Below, piece by piece: positions 24,615-36,900 of a stretch of DNA of 64,000 bases. Positions within the stretch are counted from its first letter, which is position 1. Each line of letters begins with the position of its first letter. The stretch is from Amphiura filiformis. Its lineage: Eukaryota > Echinodermata > Ophiuroidea > Amphilepidida > Amphiuridae. The position numbers and the translations under genes are program-made. The notes beneath the pieces are model-generated. The model saw nothing but the letters and a program-made list of their open reading frames with translations. It was not told the DNA's origin and made no database searches. The stretch spans positions 37,656,965 through 37,720,964 of the forward strand of contig NC_092628.1 in NCBI RefSeq assembly GCF_039555335.1. Direction: 5' to 3'.

Positions 24615-26339
24615 TTAAATGAAAGAGCACACTTTATTTTATATTGCCCACATACTATAGCCTCAGAATGTGCAATGGCCAATTCTCTTTAAATTGCAAA
24701 TCTTGTGCAAAAAGATCAACTTTAAAGGCCTACTTATTTTCGCCTGTAGTATGCCTATACAAATAACAATGAAGTGAATGAACTATGACTTTGCTAATGA
24801 GCGCTTATACAAATTGATTATATAATAAATTAGTATTCAAAATATTGAAATAATAATTTGCACGGGGGCAGGCTCAACTTTAGAAGTGACGGGTACCGGT
24901 ATGTCGTATGTGATGCATGAAGTATAGGGCACTATACTACGGTTGCGAACAAATATAAGGGGTTGGGGGGGGTCATTGGGTACAAACAAAATGAAAAAAG
25001 GCCCAAAAGGGGGGCATTGGGTATAATATTTTGAAAAAAGGGGCGCCGGGGTCATATGGTACTAGAAGTTCAAAAAAAGGGGTAATTGGGTAGAAAAATT
25101 TGATACAAATGGAGCAATGATTCCATTTCCAAATTTTGATTTGCTGACCAGATATTCGAAAATGTTCGTATTAATATTTTGTGGCATTTAAAAGGTCACT
25201 TCGTGATCCACAACCCGTAGGTATGTACCTCATCCCGGGTACCTCATCCCTTGGGCTCATCCCCCACTTTTTTTCAAAAAAACTTGAGATTTTTATACCA
25301 CAAGCATGCACTGCAAACCTCTGTGGCTATCATAGGTCATAGTGGCAGAACCGGTGGGGGGAGGGCAATGGCCCCTCCACTTTTTTTTGACCGGGGCCTG
25401 GCCCCCCCCCCACTTTTAACCCATGATAATATGTAACATGTCTAGGTGAACATAAATGATCAAATCTCTTCTAGACCCTTAACATGCTTAAAGAAAGTGT
25501 AAAAATGATGCACGATGGACCTTCATTTTGCAAAATTTTCCAATTCACGGTTTTAATAACATGGTTAATACTGCATGTACACAGTGTGTAGGCCTATGGA
25601 TAAACAAATTCCCCTTTTCGCTTCTGCTTTGGACACCAAACACTAAAAGCAATAATTTATACAATAGTGAAAACTTTACCACGAATGGCTTCAATTTTGG
25701 CCTTCATTTAACCCATTTCGGATTTTTCAAACTAAAATTACAATAATAGTGCCAGAATAGTCCACCAAATGGCTTCAATTGGGCCTTCAGCATGCAAAAG
25801 TTTCTCACTTCTGAGGGGGACACACGTCACATCCCCCCTCAGACACCCCCCTGTGTCGCGCACTGTGTTTAAATTTAATAAACATAAATAAAATTTAATA
25901 AACATAAATAAACTTCAATCGAGAGAGATTGTGCTGAGGGAACACTCTGTGAAAAGATTGAAAATTTCACTCTAAAAAGACTGAAATTTCACTCTTTGCA
26001 GAGTGAAAATTTTACTCGTATGAAGGAAAATATGCGATTTTCACTCTTATGGTAGATTCAAATGTCAATCTTTTCGATTGACCCGAATAGTCACTCCGAG
26101 GAGGATTGACTTTTTCACTCTTTAGAATTTAGCCTACCGGTATCTAAATTACAGATCCATATAAATGCCTGATTTTTGTCTTAACTTAGTATTTCGTGAT
26201 CCTAGCATCCTCTATTGTCATTTGTCATTAGATATCCACGAAAAAAAAAATTATTCCCAAATTAAAATTTCAGTTGATTCCGATTTTGCGTTCGCGAGTT
26301 ATGTGTATCACACTGCTCCATAGACAAATAATGCGTTGT
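24615..26339. other. No gene; G/C-run and CACTCT repeat debris
   Basis: Includes a reversed GGGGTCATTGGGTA element (24860-25100), C-run phrases near 25380-25410, and a cluster of CACTCT / AGAGTG words with small hairpins at 25970-26120 (CTTTGCAGAGTGAAAATTTT). No exon seen. Confidence 0.45.
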
Positions 26340-26369
26340 AATTTCGTTCTGGTGCACCAGAACGAAATT
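26340..26369. repeat. Perfect 30-bp palindrome
   Basis: AATTTCGTTCTGGTG followed at once by its exact complement, with centre GTGCAC and no loop. Confidence 0.9.
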
Positions 26370-26537
26370 CAAATTTCACGATATCTTTGCTAAACGAATT
26401 AATCTGCAAGAAATATTTTGTACATTAACATTATGTAGCCAGAGGTTTCCAGTGATATAAAAATCTCAACTTTTTTTTAGAAAAGTGGGGGGATGAGGCT
26501 GTGGATCACGAAATGCCCTTTTAAATACACGGGTCTC

Positions 26538-27024
26538 GGTGGTGCAATAATTATGTGTACCCCCGGGGTGGTGAATTATAAGGGCAAAAGGGGGGGGAAG
26601 CATTTTTGGCAGGTCAAAAGGGCCTAGGGGGGGGCAAGTGACTTTTGACAGGTCGAAAGGGGCAAGCAATTTTTGGCACAGATATTTTGGGTACCATTTT
26701 ATTTTACGCCCTAAAAAGGCGTAGGAAAACGTTAGGAACATGTTCAAATATGCAAAATTTCCTGCTCGCTGCGCTCGCATATTTAGGCTATATGAGACAG
26801 TTTAAGGTTTTAAATTCAGGTTCCCCAAAATCTTGCATGTGTAGGCCCTAGGTCCTAAGGGGGGCACAGTATCATTTGGCACAAAAAAAAGGGGGGGACA
26901 AAGGTTTTTGGCACGTCGAAAGGGGGGCAAAGATTTTTGGCACGGCCAAAGGGGGGGCAAGCGATTTTGGCAGACCATTTTGAGAATTCACCACCGGGGG
27001 GTACACATAATTATTGCACCACCC
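26538..27024. mobile_element. G-run MITE family copy, complete ends
   Basis: GGTGGTGCAATAATTATGTG and the inverse ACATAATTATTGCACCACC bound the element. Internally GGGGGCAAGCGATTTTGGCA-type phrases repeat five or more times. Confidence 0.7.
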
Positions 27025-27539
27025 CTTAACACATTTATGACAATGACAAAAGTACCAAAATCTGAATTTTGATGATTTTTACGATCGTCCCGATCAGCAA
27101 ATCACTGAATGGGCCTTTAACTATATATATCAGCCTCTTCTTGAAAGCATTTTGCCCTTGTACGGCAAGGTTCCAATATGCGTGGGGTGATCCTGTAAGG
27201 AGCCTAGCTGGGTGGAGGTCGCGTATTTGATTGACCTCCTAAGATTTTTTAATACTATCTGTGTTGACCTCTATAATTTGCGCTGACAAAACATTTATTC
27301 TGTAAAAATACACGGAATAAAATGTAAGTGTTTAATTATTTTACAACAATAAGCAAGTGTTATTCTTATATCAAAATCTGTGACCAAGACAGACTAATTT
27401 ACTTTGTGTAAAAACAATGAACAAAAAGCGCGCTAAATTTAACTGTAAAAAACCGTCAATAATAAATCAGCTGGTTGCCCGCGTCCCGCCCATTCTTCTT
27501 TGTTATGACCAAACAGCTGATTGAGGTCGATCACATAAA

Positions 27540-27680
27540 GCCGGCTTAATCATACAGCGGGAACTTGATCTTCTACTGTACTAAAGTACCATTGTTTATT
27601 TGTTATGATTGCGCAGTGGCAGTGCAATAATACATAAACACGGCCTTTCAACTTTTCTTCATCAGTTCCAGGCAAAATAG
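27540..27680 (+). promoter_or_regulatory. Candidate cyclin G promoter and non-coding first exon
   Basis: A locally GC-richer patch (CCCGCGTCCCGCCCATTC near 27480, then CACATAAAGCCGGC) precedes a sequence ending in a good splice donor, AAAATAG|GTAAGC at 27680/27681. The cyclin G start exon has its own acceptor, TTCATTTTTACAG at 30970, 24 bases before the ATG, so a spliced 5' UTR exon must exist somewhere upstream. This site fits but is not proven. Confidence 0.3.
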
Positions 27681-28071
27681 GTAAGCTTATGAACCGGGCT
27701 TTTAATTTATGAATATTAATATAAATAGTTCCAATAATTGGAACTCACGGCTCAATTCAACGTTCAAGTCGAAATTTGTTGTAGTAAATTCCAAGTACAC
27801 TGTACAACTTATGAATATAATGTATTATGAAGTATTATGGCATTGAATTGATTGTATGTAATAATGTATTAAAAAGCCTAGCTAGGCTAGGGCCTTCCTT
27901 TACTTGCTTTAGGGTTTTTTATTTATTTTTACATGTAAACAATGCAATGCAAACCAATGAAAGGGTTATAAAGTTTTTGTTCAGATTTCCTTTTACAAAA
28001 TAAGCGTACTGCTAGCCGTCCAGCGCGTATTATTTGCACAAGGTCCAATGCACACGCTTGACGTCGCGCAC

Positions 28072-29175
28072 ATATCGCTCATTCTACAAAATCCGGTGCC
28101 AATCCACTGTAAACATTGAAAAAATAAAAGAAGAAAAAAAAGACCTGCTTTTTGTGTTTTTTAAACAAATGTATCACTACTTTCAGATGTAAAAGATTGT
28201 CAACACCACTTGCATATTTTTCTTTCAGGACATCATGATGTTTTTTCACACTAAAACTCAATGTAATGTGAGCTACGTTACCGGCTACAAAATGGGTTGG
28301 TTTTACTTAATCCAAGGTCATAAAAAGCAAACGAAAGATCACTTGAGTGAAATGTAACACCGATTTCACCATTTCATAGAAGTTTTGAAGATGCATAAAT
28401 GAGTGCGTAACGTAGCTCACAGTAACGTAGTTCACGGGTTTTTAATGTTTTTGATGTGATTTGCGAACGTTAGAATGTTATGTCGGTTAATTCTAATATA
28501 AATGGGATTCGATCACTGGTACCTATCACATATTATTAGGAAGTACTTGTTATACAAGTGCATATACTACTATGGAATTCTGGTAACGTAGCTCACCAAT
28601 CTTAACATGGTCGGTCGAAATTTCAATGTTTACAACATTTCTATGCCAAAAATGCTACAGCATCACGATTTTACTGTTATTTTAAAAACCTATGAGTGTT
28701 TCCTTTCAAAACCGTAAACTACGTTGATACCTCTGTTTTACGTCTTTCCAATAACGTGTGTTAAAAAGTGGTAACGTAGCTCACAGCGTTTTCGGGGAGA
28801 GTGCAGTTTATTTTAGAATTACACAAAGAGCGCTTTTAATCACTAAAAATAATGTTGATATGCAATATGATGACGCCTTATCTAATTAAGAAACAACAAA
28901 TATGTAAAGATATCGCATTTATTCAAAGAAAATATTAAGGATCAGATTTGACACTTGAGCAGTGGAAACGCAATTTTAGCGATTTTCGAGCCTTTGCAAG
29001 GGTTAATCAGGCTGAAGAAAGCATTTAAAGTATGGACAACTATATATGTCTGTAGATCTCGTTTAGTTCTACCAGAAAAACAACATATTTGATGCCCTAA
29101 ATGCTCGACAAAGTATTTGTGGACCAAAGAATGGAAAAAGGGCTATTGGCACCGGATTTTGTAGAATGAGCGATA
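28072..29175. mobile_element. 1.1-kb element with 32-bp inverted ends and repeated GTAACGTAGCTCAC
   Basis: Ends ATATCGCTCATTCTACAAAA and inverse at 29144-29175. The 14-mer GTAACGTAGCTCAC (one base different in one copy) occurs at 28407, 28422, 28583, 28771 and, inverted, at 28268. No protein frame of note. It lies between the candidate cyclin G first exon and the start exon. Confidence 0.7.
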
Positions 29176-29307
29176 TACGCGATGGATAAGCTGTCAAAGG
29201 AAATCTGAATAAGACTTAACACTGTACTTCCCCAAGGCAGCTATAACATACATGTAAAGAATAAAACCCCCTATTAAAAGTAAAGAAATGCCTAATCATG
29301 TAATAGT

Positions 29308-29561
29308 GAGGTAGACAAATCAAAAGTCCGTTCCGCTTGTCCAAACACTCAAGTATCAGAAGGATGGCTGGTCCACAATAGCGTGATTCATGTAACATGA
29401 ATAGGGATTAAAAAGCTGTCAAGTATGTAGAGCCATGTCACATGTGCTTCTTTTGTCCAATTTGCCATCAAGATTTCATATGATATGGAAACAGTTCAGA
29501 CCCAGAACACGATCATGTCAGAAATTAATATTTTGTTCTGGGACTGATTATTCGGACTAAA
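29308..29561. repeat. Dispersed repeat, copy 2
   Basis: Second copy of the 250-base sequence at 14323-14570, in the same orientation, about 1.4 kb 5' of the cyclin G start exon. Confidence 0.7.
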
Positions 29562-30206
29562 TGTAAATGTATTCAGATTAGTTTTTAATTTTCTGACTGC
29601 TGTGTCAGTCTCTAAAATGTAAGTCGAGTAAGAAATTATATTTGATGTAATTATAGTAATTGTTATTTCTGTACACACGAAGACTTGACGAAGTGCGTTT
29701 TTCCTCATGATTGAATATTTGAGCCTGAGGCTACACTTTATTTATATCATTGTACATTTGTATACTGCACCAATAAAGTATCCTTATGCTGGTTTCATAC
29801 TACCCTGCCGTTTGTCAGCTGAGCGGCGTGGCGCCACGCATATTGCAGACAAGCGGACACAATCAAAAATGTTGCTAAAATTACACTTCAGCAAAATTTT
29901 AGACTGCCCAAAAATACATGTAGGCAAATCTTGCTCATCAAAATAACTTTCCAAATTTCAACATTAATAGAATAAATAACCTCCAATGCAAAAAAATTGC
30001 ACCACTGTCCGACCAAAAAACCATAGCAAAGCACTCTTTTATAGCTTTATGCGTAACTATCGTGTGCAAATTCGAAGCTAGAGTTCTCGAGTAAGCCACA
30101 AGGCTTTATATAAAAGCAGGCACCCAGGCTTTTTTACCTCATGGTTGCCCAGTTTTGGCTCCTGGTTAGTCCAGAACAAAATATTCATTTTGTTGATGGA
30201 TCCACG

Positions 30207-30623
30207 GGGCTGTGCAATAACAACATGCATGAGCACTTTCGGGGGGTAAATTTCGAACGGCCCACCAAGAATTGCTTGCCCCACCCTCTCGGCCTGCCCA
30301 CGGTACCCTTGCACATGCCAAATTTTTGGATTTCCAATTTGCAAACCTATATTGACTAGATATGTTGCGAGCGCAGCGAGCAGGAAAATTTGCATTAAAG
30401 CCTTTCCATACTGTTTTCCTTAGCCTTAGAGCGTTTATTTAAAAGGCTCTATGTGTGCCACATAAATTGGTGCCACATAAATGTGTGCCAAAAATTGCTT
30501 GCCCCCCCTCCCCCCTCGGCTGGCTAAAAATTGCTTTCCCCTACCCCCCTTTTCAGCTTGCCAAAAATGCCTTGCCCCCCCCAATTTTACCCTACCCCAG
30601 AGCTCATAATTATTGCACAGCCC
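30207..30623. mobile_element. G-run MITE family copy just upstream of cyclin G
   Basis: Ends GGGGCTGTGCAATAAC and CATAATTATTGCACAGCCC; the interior is in the opposite orientation to others (AATTGCTTGCCCC phrases). It ends about 350 bases before the cyclin G start exon. Confidence 0.65.
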
Positions 30624-30994
30624 TAAAGAACTTTCAAATATTGGCAAAGTTACCCTCGATAAAGAGAAAAGCGAGGGTAATAAATTTTGTTCCACTGGTT
30701 TCATTTTCCGGTGATCTTTTCTTTTAGACCACCCGAGCTATAACAGGTCAAAATTACATATTTTAATATCAAAATAAACTTTTGCATCAAGATTAAACAT
30801 TTTTTTTATAGCTATAGCAAACATGCCTTTTATTGAACATCGAACAAGCTTTATTAAAAATATGAATGTCTGTATCACACAGCTACAAACAAGCTAAATT
30901 CACAGGACCTTTCTCAAGTATAATAAGAATATTTATTCTTCATTTAAATATTTATTCTTCATTTTTACAGATTGTGTGAAGCAAACAAATCAGA

Positions 30995-33900
30995 ATGATT
31001 GGTGCTGCTGATGAGAGTTTTGAAAGGGATTCAGAAGAAGACATCTGTGCATCTTGTTGCAAACTCTCTGAGATTGAATCGTGTGAATGGCAGGTTGGCA
31101 CCCAGCAACCCAAATATAGTAGGAATGCTGAAAACAAAGGCTTCCTGTTACAGCAGATCCAGATAGCTGCCAATTTACAGGACATCTACCAACCAAACCT
31201 GAAACACTTACAAATTCCACAGGTAATGGTGAGAATGGTTTTTAAAAATGTGACCTGATGCACAATGAGGCACATGTCAGAAGAGGACAAATTTCTGTGT
31301 GTAAAATATTCTATGAATCAAGTCTCTTTCTCTTTCATTAACTCCAGTCAGCCGCAATAGCTTTGAAGTTCAACATACAGTGCTGTGTTTGCTTAGCATT
31401 ATTTCTTGTGTGTACATGTATATAAGACAGAACACACTGAACCTCAAAGCTAGTGCCGCTGACTAGTACTGAATAAAGTACTAGTGAGGTCAATTCAGAA
31501 TAAGCAATGTTTTACATATAGTCACTGCAAACATATGTTTTCAGTCTGGAAACCAGGTTACTGATCAATCTGACAAATTAGTAATGGAAGGGGATTTTTT
31601 TTACAGAAAAGTCCGCATTTACTAATTCTTATAATATAATTAACTAAAAACATTTTTTTGTCAAACTCTGACAACTATCCGTAATATTCAGTATAAATAT
31701 TGAAAAAATCACAGGCATTGACTCTTTATGCAAAAATTTCTGATAGATTTGCACAAAACTCAGCTACAATATGGGACCATTTCACATGACTTAAATTTTG
31801 ACAATTTGAGCATGCTTGTTTTTGAATTGTTCATTTAAGGGGTACTACACCCTGGCCAATTTTGTGCCTATTTTTGCATTTTCTCAAAATTATAGCACAT
31901 TGGTGACAAGTAAGATATGTATATTATAGGGCAAGGACTACAACTACTGTACTGAAAATTCAGCAACTCAAAGCAAGTAGTTATTGATTTATTGATCAAA
32001 TACTGGTTTTCCCTCATTTTTGACTGTAACTCCACAACTGTTGTCTGTGCTGAAATAAAATTTCAGAGCAGTAGTTGTAGTCCTTGCCCCTATAATATTC
32101 ATATATTACTTGTCCCCAATGCGCTATAATTTTGAGAAAAATGCAAAAATAGGCACAAAATTTGGCAGGGGTGTAGTACCCCCTTAAAGCAGAATACAAA
32201 TTAAATGTTTGCAGGAAAAAATGTGTTTATAACTGTTATACCTTAAATAAATACCGTATATTTTGTTGTTTCAGAACTGTCAGCACATTAGCAAGGATGT
32301 GATAACAACAGCCATGCATGATGTTTTAGTAGACAGGTTAAGAAGCTTATCAAGATATTACTCTCATTCGGCAAAGACGTTCTTCTTAGCAGTCAATATT
32401 ATGGACAGATTTCTGTCTGTGGTCAAGGTAAATAATTGATACAATTTATGCAGTTTTTTTATGTTCAATGTGATTCATCACAATTGAACTAAAAGGGGTT
32501 AAGGCACTTGGAAAAAGTCAACAATTTTGGTCTAAAAATTGGCCATGGTTAATGCTGTCCCATTCAAAAGTACAAGAAGACCACCCACACATTGTGAAGT
32601 CACTTGTCCAGACTTCCTGTCTACAAGCAATAATGGATGCCACTAGTGCTGGCATCAATGAATTGTTAAATACGAATTACTAAATTTGGTAATATAGACT
32701 GGCTACGGGCCTGTGCATGGTAACAATTGTGAAAATGCTATAGATGAGTTGACTTGTGACTTCATTGCAGATTGCACATGCATCATTACAGTTCCCATTG
32801 TTCCTTGCCTGGCGGTATGCGTGTGCAACTGTGCATCATATTTTGCTCAGGTCCTGTGCTTTAAAAAAAACATGCCACATCTCAATTTGAACAGTGTAGT
32901 GGTTGTATGCAGTTTGCTCAAGCATAATTTTTGTATCATATACCAGTCCCTTGCCTTTGTTGATAAACGTTGAGGTTAACTCATCTGTACTGTGATACCA
33001 TGCAGTGATTCAGACATGCCTGAGTGACTTGCCCTTGAGGTGCCTGAGTGAACTACTGATAATACCAATGAAGACATGCTAACGACTGCTAATCAATAAA
33101 TTGCTTTCATGATAAGATGAAAACCGTTTTAACTATGTTTATTATGATTTGTCATCAGGCTAAACCTCATCACTTACTATGTATAGCTGTGGCATCATAT
33201 TATCTGGCAGTCAAATCAATAGAGAAAGAAAAGGTGAGCATCAAGGTTTCTTTGGACCCCTATTCACATATAGAGTGGACTCCCTGATTTGCCATATTGG
33301 ACACCTGAATTCAGTAGATCAGTACTGATTGTGAAGCATACTGTCCGCATACATGTATTTCACTTACATGTACCATTAAATTAACGGGTGGTGTTACACA
33401 CACAGAAAGTTCTGAATATCGCTGAACTTTCAAGTTGCCAGGGTTTCCTCTTCATTTTCAAGGGAGAATATTATATTTATGGTCACTGATTCATGTATGA
33501 AAAAGATAATATCATATATGAAGGGCCTAGGGATATGCCACATACAATTTTTTTATTACAGCAAAAACTGCCCCTTATAAACTACATTTTGTAAAGAGAT
33601 AAAAATGGGCTATTCCACTTTGAAATCCATAAACATGACCTTAATCTCCCACACTGGGAGCTAGTGTTCATTTCAAATGGGGTTACCGGAAGAGGTAATT
33701 CCATTTGAAATCGACACCCACTGTGTATGAGATTAAGGTCATGTCTTCCATAGGGGTGCATGGATTTCAACTGGAATAGCCCAATGGGTGTTTGGAATAT
33801 GGGATGTCTACCCGGGTGTCCTGAAAGAACTGTATCGTCAGGAACTGAATTCTATGGGTATTTTAATGCATAAGCCAAACACAACTAAACAACCGATATG

Positions 33901-36900
33901 GTATCAGCTATATCACATGCTTTTTGAATTTTGACAATTGACCACTCCATTTTTTAACTAATAGAATTTTACAAAACTACCTCATTTTCAATCCGTTCCA
34001 CAGAGTCAAATATCTATCAATGACAATTATAGACGCCTCATGCGCTGAGGATGGGCAGTGATTAGCACTATATACAGATCATCGATTGATATTTGAATTC
34101 GTGGAAAGATGTGAAAATGAGGGAGTTTCGTAAAATTCTTATAACAAGAACGCCGGTTGTGGTCAAATGTCAAAATTCAAAAGTATGTGACAGCCGATTT
34201 ATTTCTCAACCACACCAATTATTTAGTTATGTATAGTTGTGGAGTAAAACCCTGCAATTAGTTTCTGATGATACAGTTCTTTCAGGGACAACCTGTGTGG
34301 TCAGAAATAATTAGTGTCCAGGATTAATGAGCTTATTTTTGGGTGGCAAGAAACAATGCATTCAAGCCAATGGGAAAATGCACTTCCTTTATTTGTCTGT
34401 TCCAACAGCTGTGACACCTCATGCAAATTTTCTTGGGTAGGATTAAGAAAATGTTCACTGGACAAGGACATACTGGAGGGGCTTGAAAACTAGCACTACA
34501 GCTCGGTTATATTGATTTTTATGCCAAGTAAATGTCAATACCTGCAATGCATCCAGGTAAATTAAAGAGGTGTCACTGAAGCTGGAATAGATTGTAGATC
34601 TTTAGTTATTTTTTATTGTTGACAATTTTAAGAAATTGTTATAGTTCATAGACTTGTAATTTTCTAGCATCAAATTGTTTAACCACTTTTATATGGTGCG
34701 CTTTTGTTCTCTTGCATATTACCTTGAAAAGCGTTCAATTTACCGGGTGTAGCAGAGCAAAATGCTACCCATTTTGAACAACCTGTTACACAAACATCAC
34801 CTAAATAATGTTTTCGCTCAAAATTGAACCCTGCTTGAAACTTGCAGCATTTATGTGAAATTTGAAATGCACATTTTTCAAAGTTTCTAGTGGTATTGTG
34901 TTTATTTATTCACTGCAGGATGTGATGTCTCCGGATCACTTAGTAAGGATCAGCCAATGTGGATGCTCTACAAGTGACATAGCCCGCATGGAGAAAATCA
35001 TTTGTAGCAAACTCAAGTGGGAATTAGATTCCCCTAGTGCACTCACATTCCTTGAAGTCTTCCATGCATGGTGTGTTGCTGAATCCATTATGGGTAACAA
35101 AGAAGATCAACATCAAGATCACATGGAGCAATTAACAAATATCTTAGAAGGCTGCATGTGCAATTTTCCTCTTACCTTGTTTCAGGTAAGCATGTCAGTT
35201 TGGTAAAATGGCAGTTGTGAATGTACTGAGTGTATAGATGATGATGATGCTTGCTAACAATGGCTGTGCAAGGCCTCTTACGTCGGACACCCACACTTTT
35301 TTCACCTTCATGCAGTATAAAAATGATTTAGTCCCGATATTTTATTAAGCTTACGAAAAATCACATTGCTTTCCAGTTCTGTCTAGTCTTCGTACTCCTC
35401 AAAGCTTTGAAGTTTCAAACCACCACATCCCCACATAATTAGTTAGGGCTCGAGTGTGCGCTGTGTAGCCTTCTTTCAGTCCAAACTAGTACTGTGGCTT
35501 TGTGGGTGCAATAGCAGCGCCTGTGATGTTGATGATGCTTTGACATCAGCCAAAAACTTAATCTTATGACACTGAATTTTGTATTGATTTGTGTCTTTTC
35601 TTTTATTTTGAGTACTTATTATATTATTATTAGTTATGATATTTAAATTCCAATTTTGGCGGATATGTACGGATTACCAAAAACTCTGGCGGATGACCAG
35701 ATTTCATGACCTGGTCATCCGCCGGATAACCTGATTTTTTTTCTGAATTTGTACACTGGTGGACCACATTAATGCTATTATCCTATCACTTATAATAATT
35801 TTGGTTGTAAAAACAAATTGTGGAAATTATCATATTTCAAATAACTTTATGTACTGCAACTTTGATGGTTGGTTGTCACGATTATAAGATTCAAGTTGCA
35901 TTCTGTGTTTGTTTTTATTTTCAGCCCAGTGTGCTTGCATTTACATTACTGTCAATACAACTACCTCGATATATAACTGTACATAACACAAGTGATATGG
36001 AGAACTTGGATTGGGTGCTTACTGGCCTACAACATTTCACCAAGGTAAGATACGTACACATGTAGATTCTTAAATTGTTTTGGATATATACAGTCATTTA
36101 ATTTTTACACCCAAAATTTAAGACCAACTTATTGATATTTTGATAGAATAATTAAGTTGTGATTAAACAATTCAACTCAAAACTGTAGAATAACAGTAGA
36201 ACAAAAATATTTGATACAGAAAGACATTGCTCGTATTCAAAATGCAATTTGATATGTCTGATGTGCTCTCATGTCCCACAAAAAATACTGTCGAAACCCT
36301 CATTCCAGATCCCTTAAGGTTGTCAATATTGATTTTATAGAAACCCTTGCATGTGTTGTCTAAAATATCCAGGTGATGTCTTTATATTCGCAGGTACATG
36401 TTTTTGGTGCAGACAATGTATTCCGTTGCATGGTTCCACCATGATGCAAGGAGAGCCTCAAACTGGCATGACATGAAAGGAAGAATTACATAACTGTACG
36501 CAATGTTCAATTACCATTCTTGCATGCTGCCAGATCGAGGCTTTCCTCACACATGGCGGAGCCATGCAATGGATGAATAGGCCAGCAAGTGCAGATGATA
36601 TGCATTCATAGACTATTGACATACTATAGACTTTTTTTCACTGTTCAACCTCTCGGTGATGTGCTAATAATGTACTTGCATATTGTTTTTCTTTCCCTAG
36701 ATGTCTTCCAGTGATATACAACGTTGCCAATGTCTGCTCAGGGATTTTCTTCTAGACTATTGTTCATCTAAGTGCAAGCGACCTACAAGCAAGTTGGTAT
36801 GGATTGTATCATCAAAAACAGCCAAAAACATGAGATTTAGTGCACAGATCTCCTCTGATTTGCAGACAATACCAGAGGACAGCACCCTGCTATCGGACCC

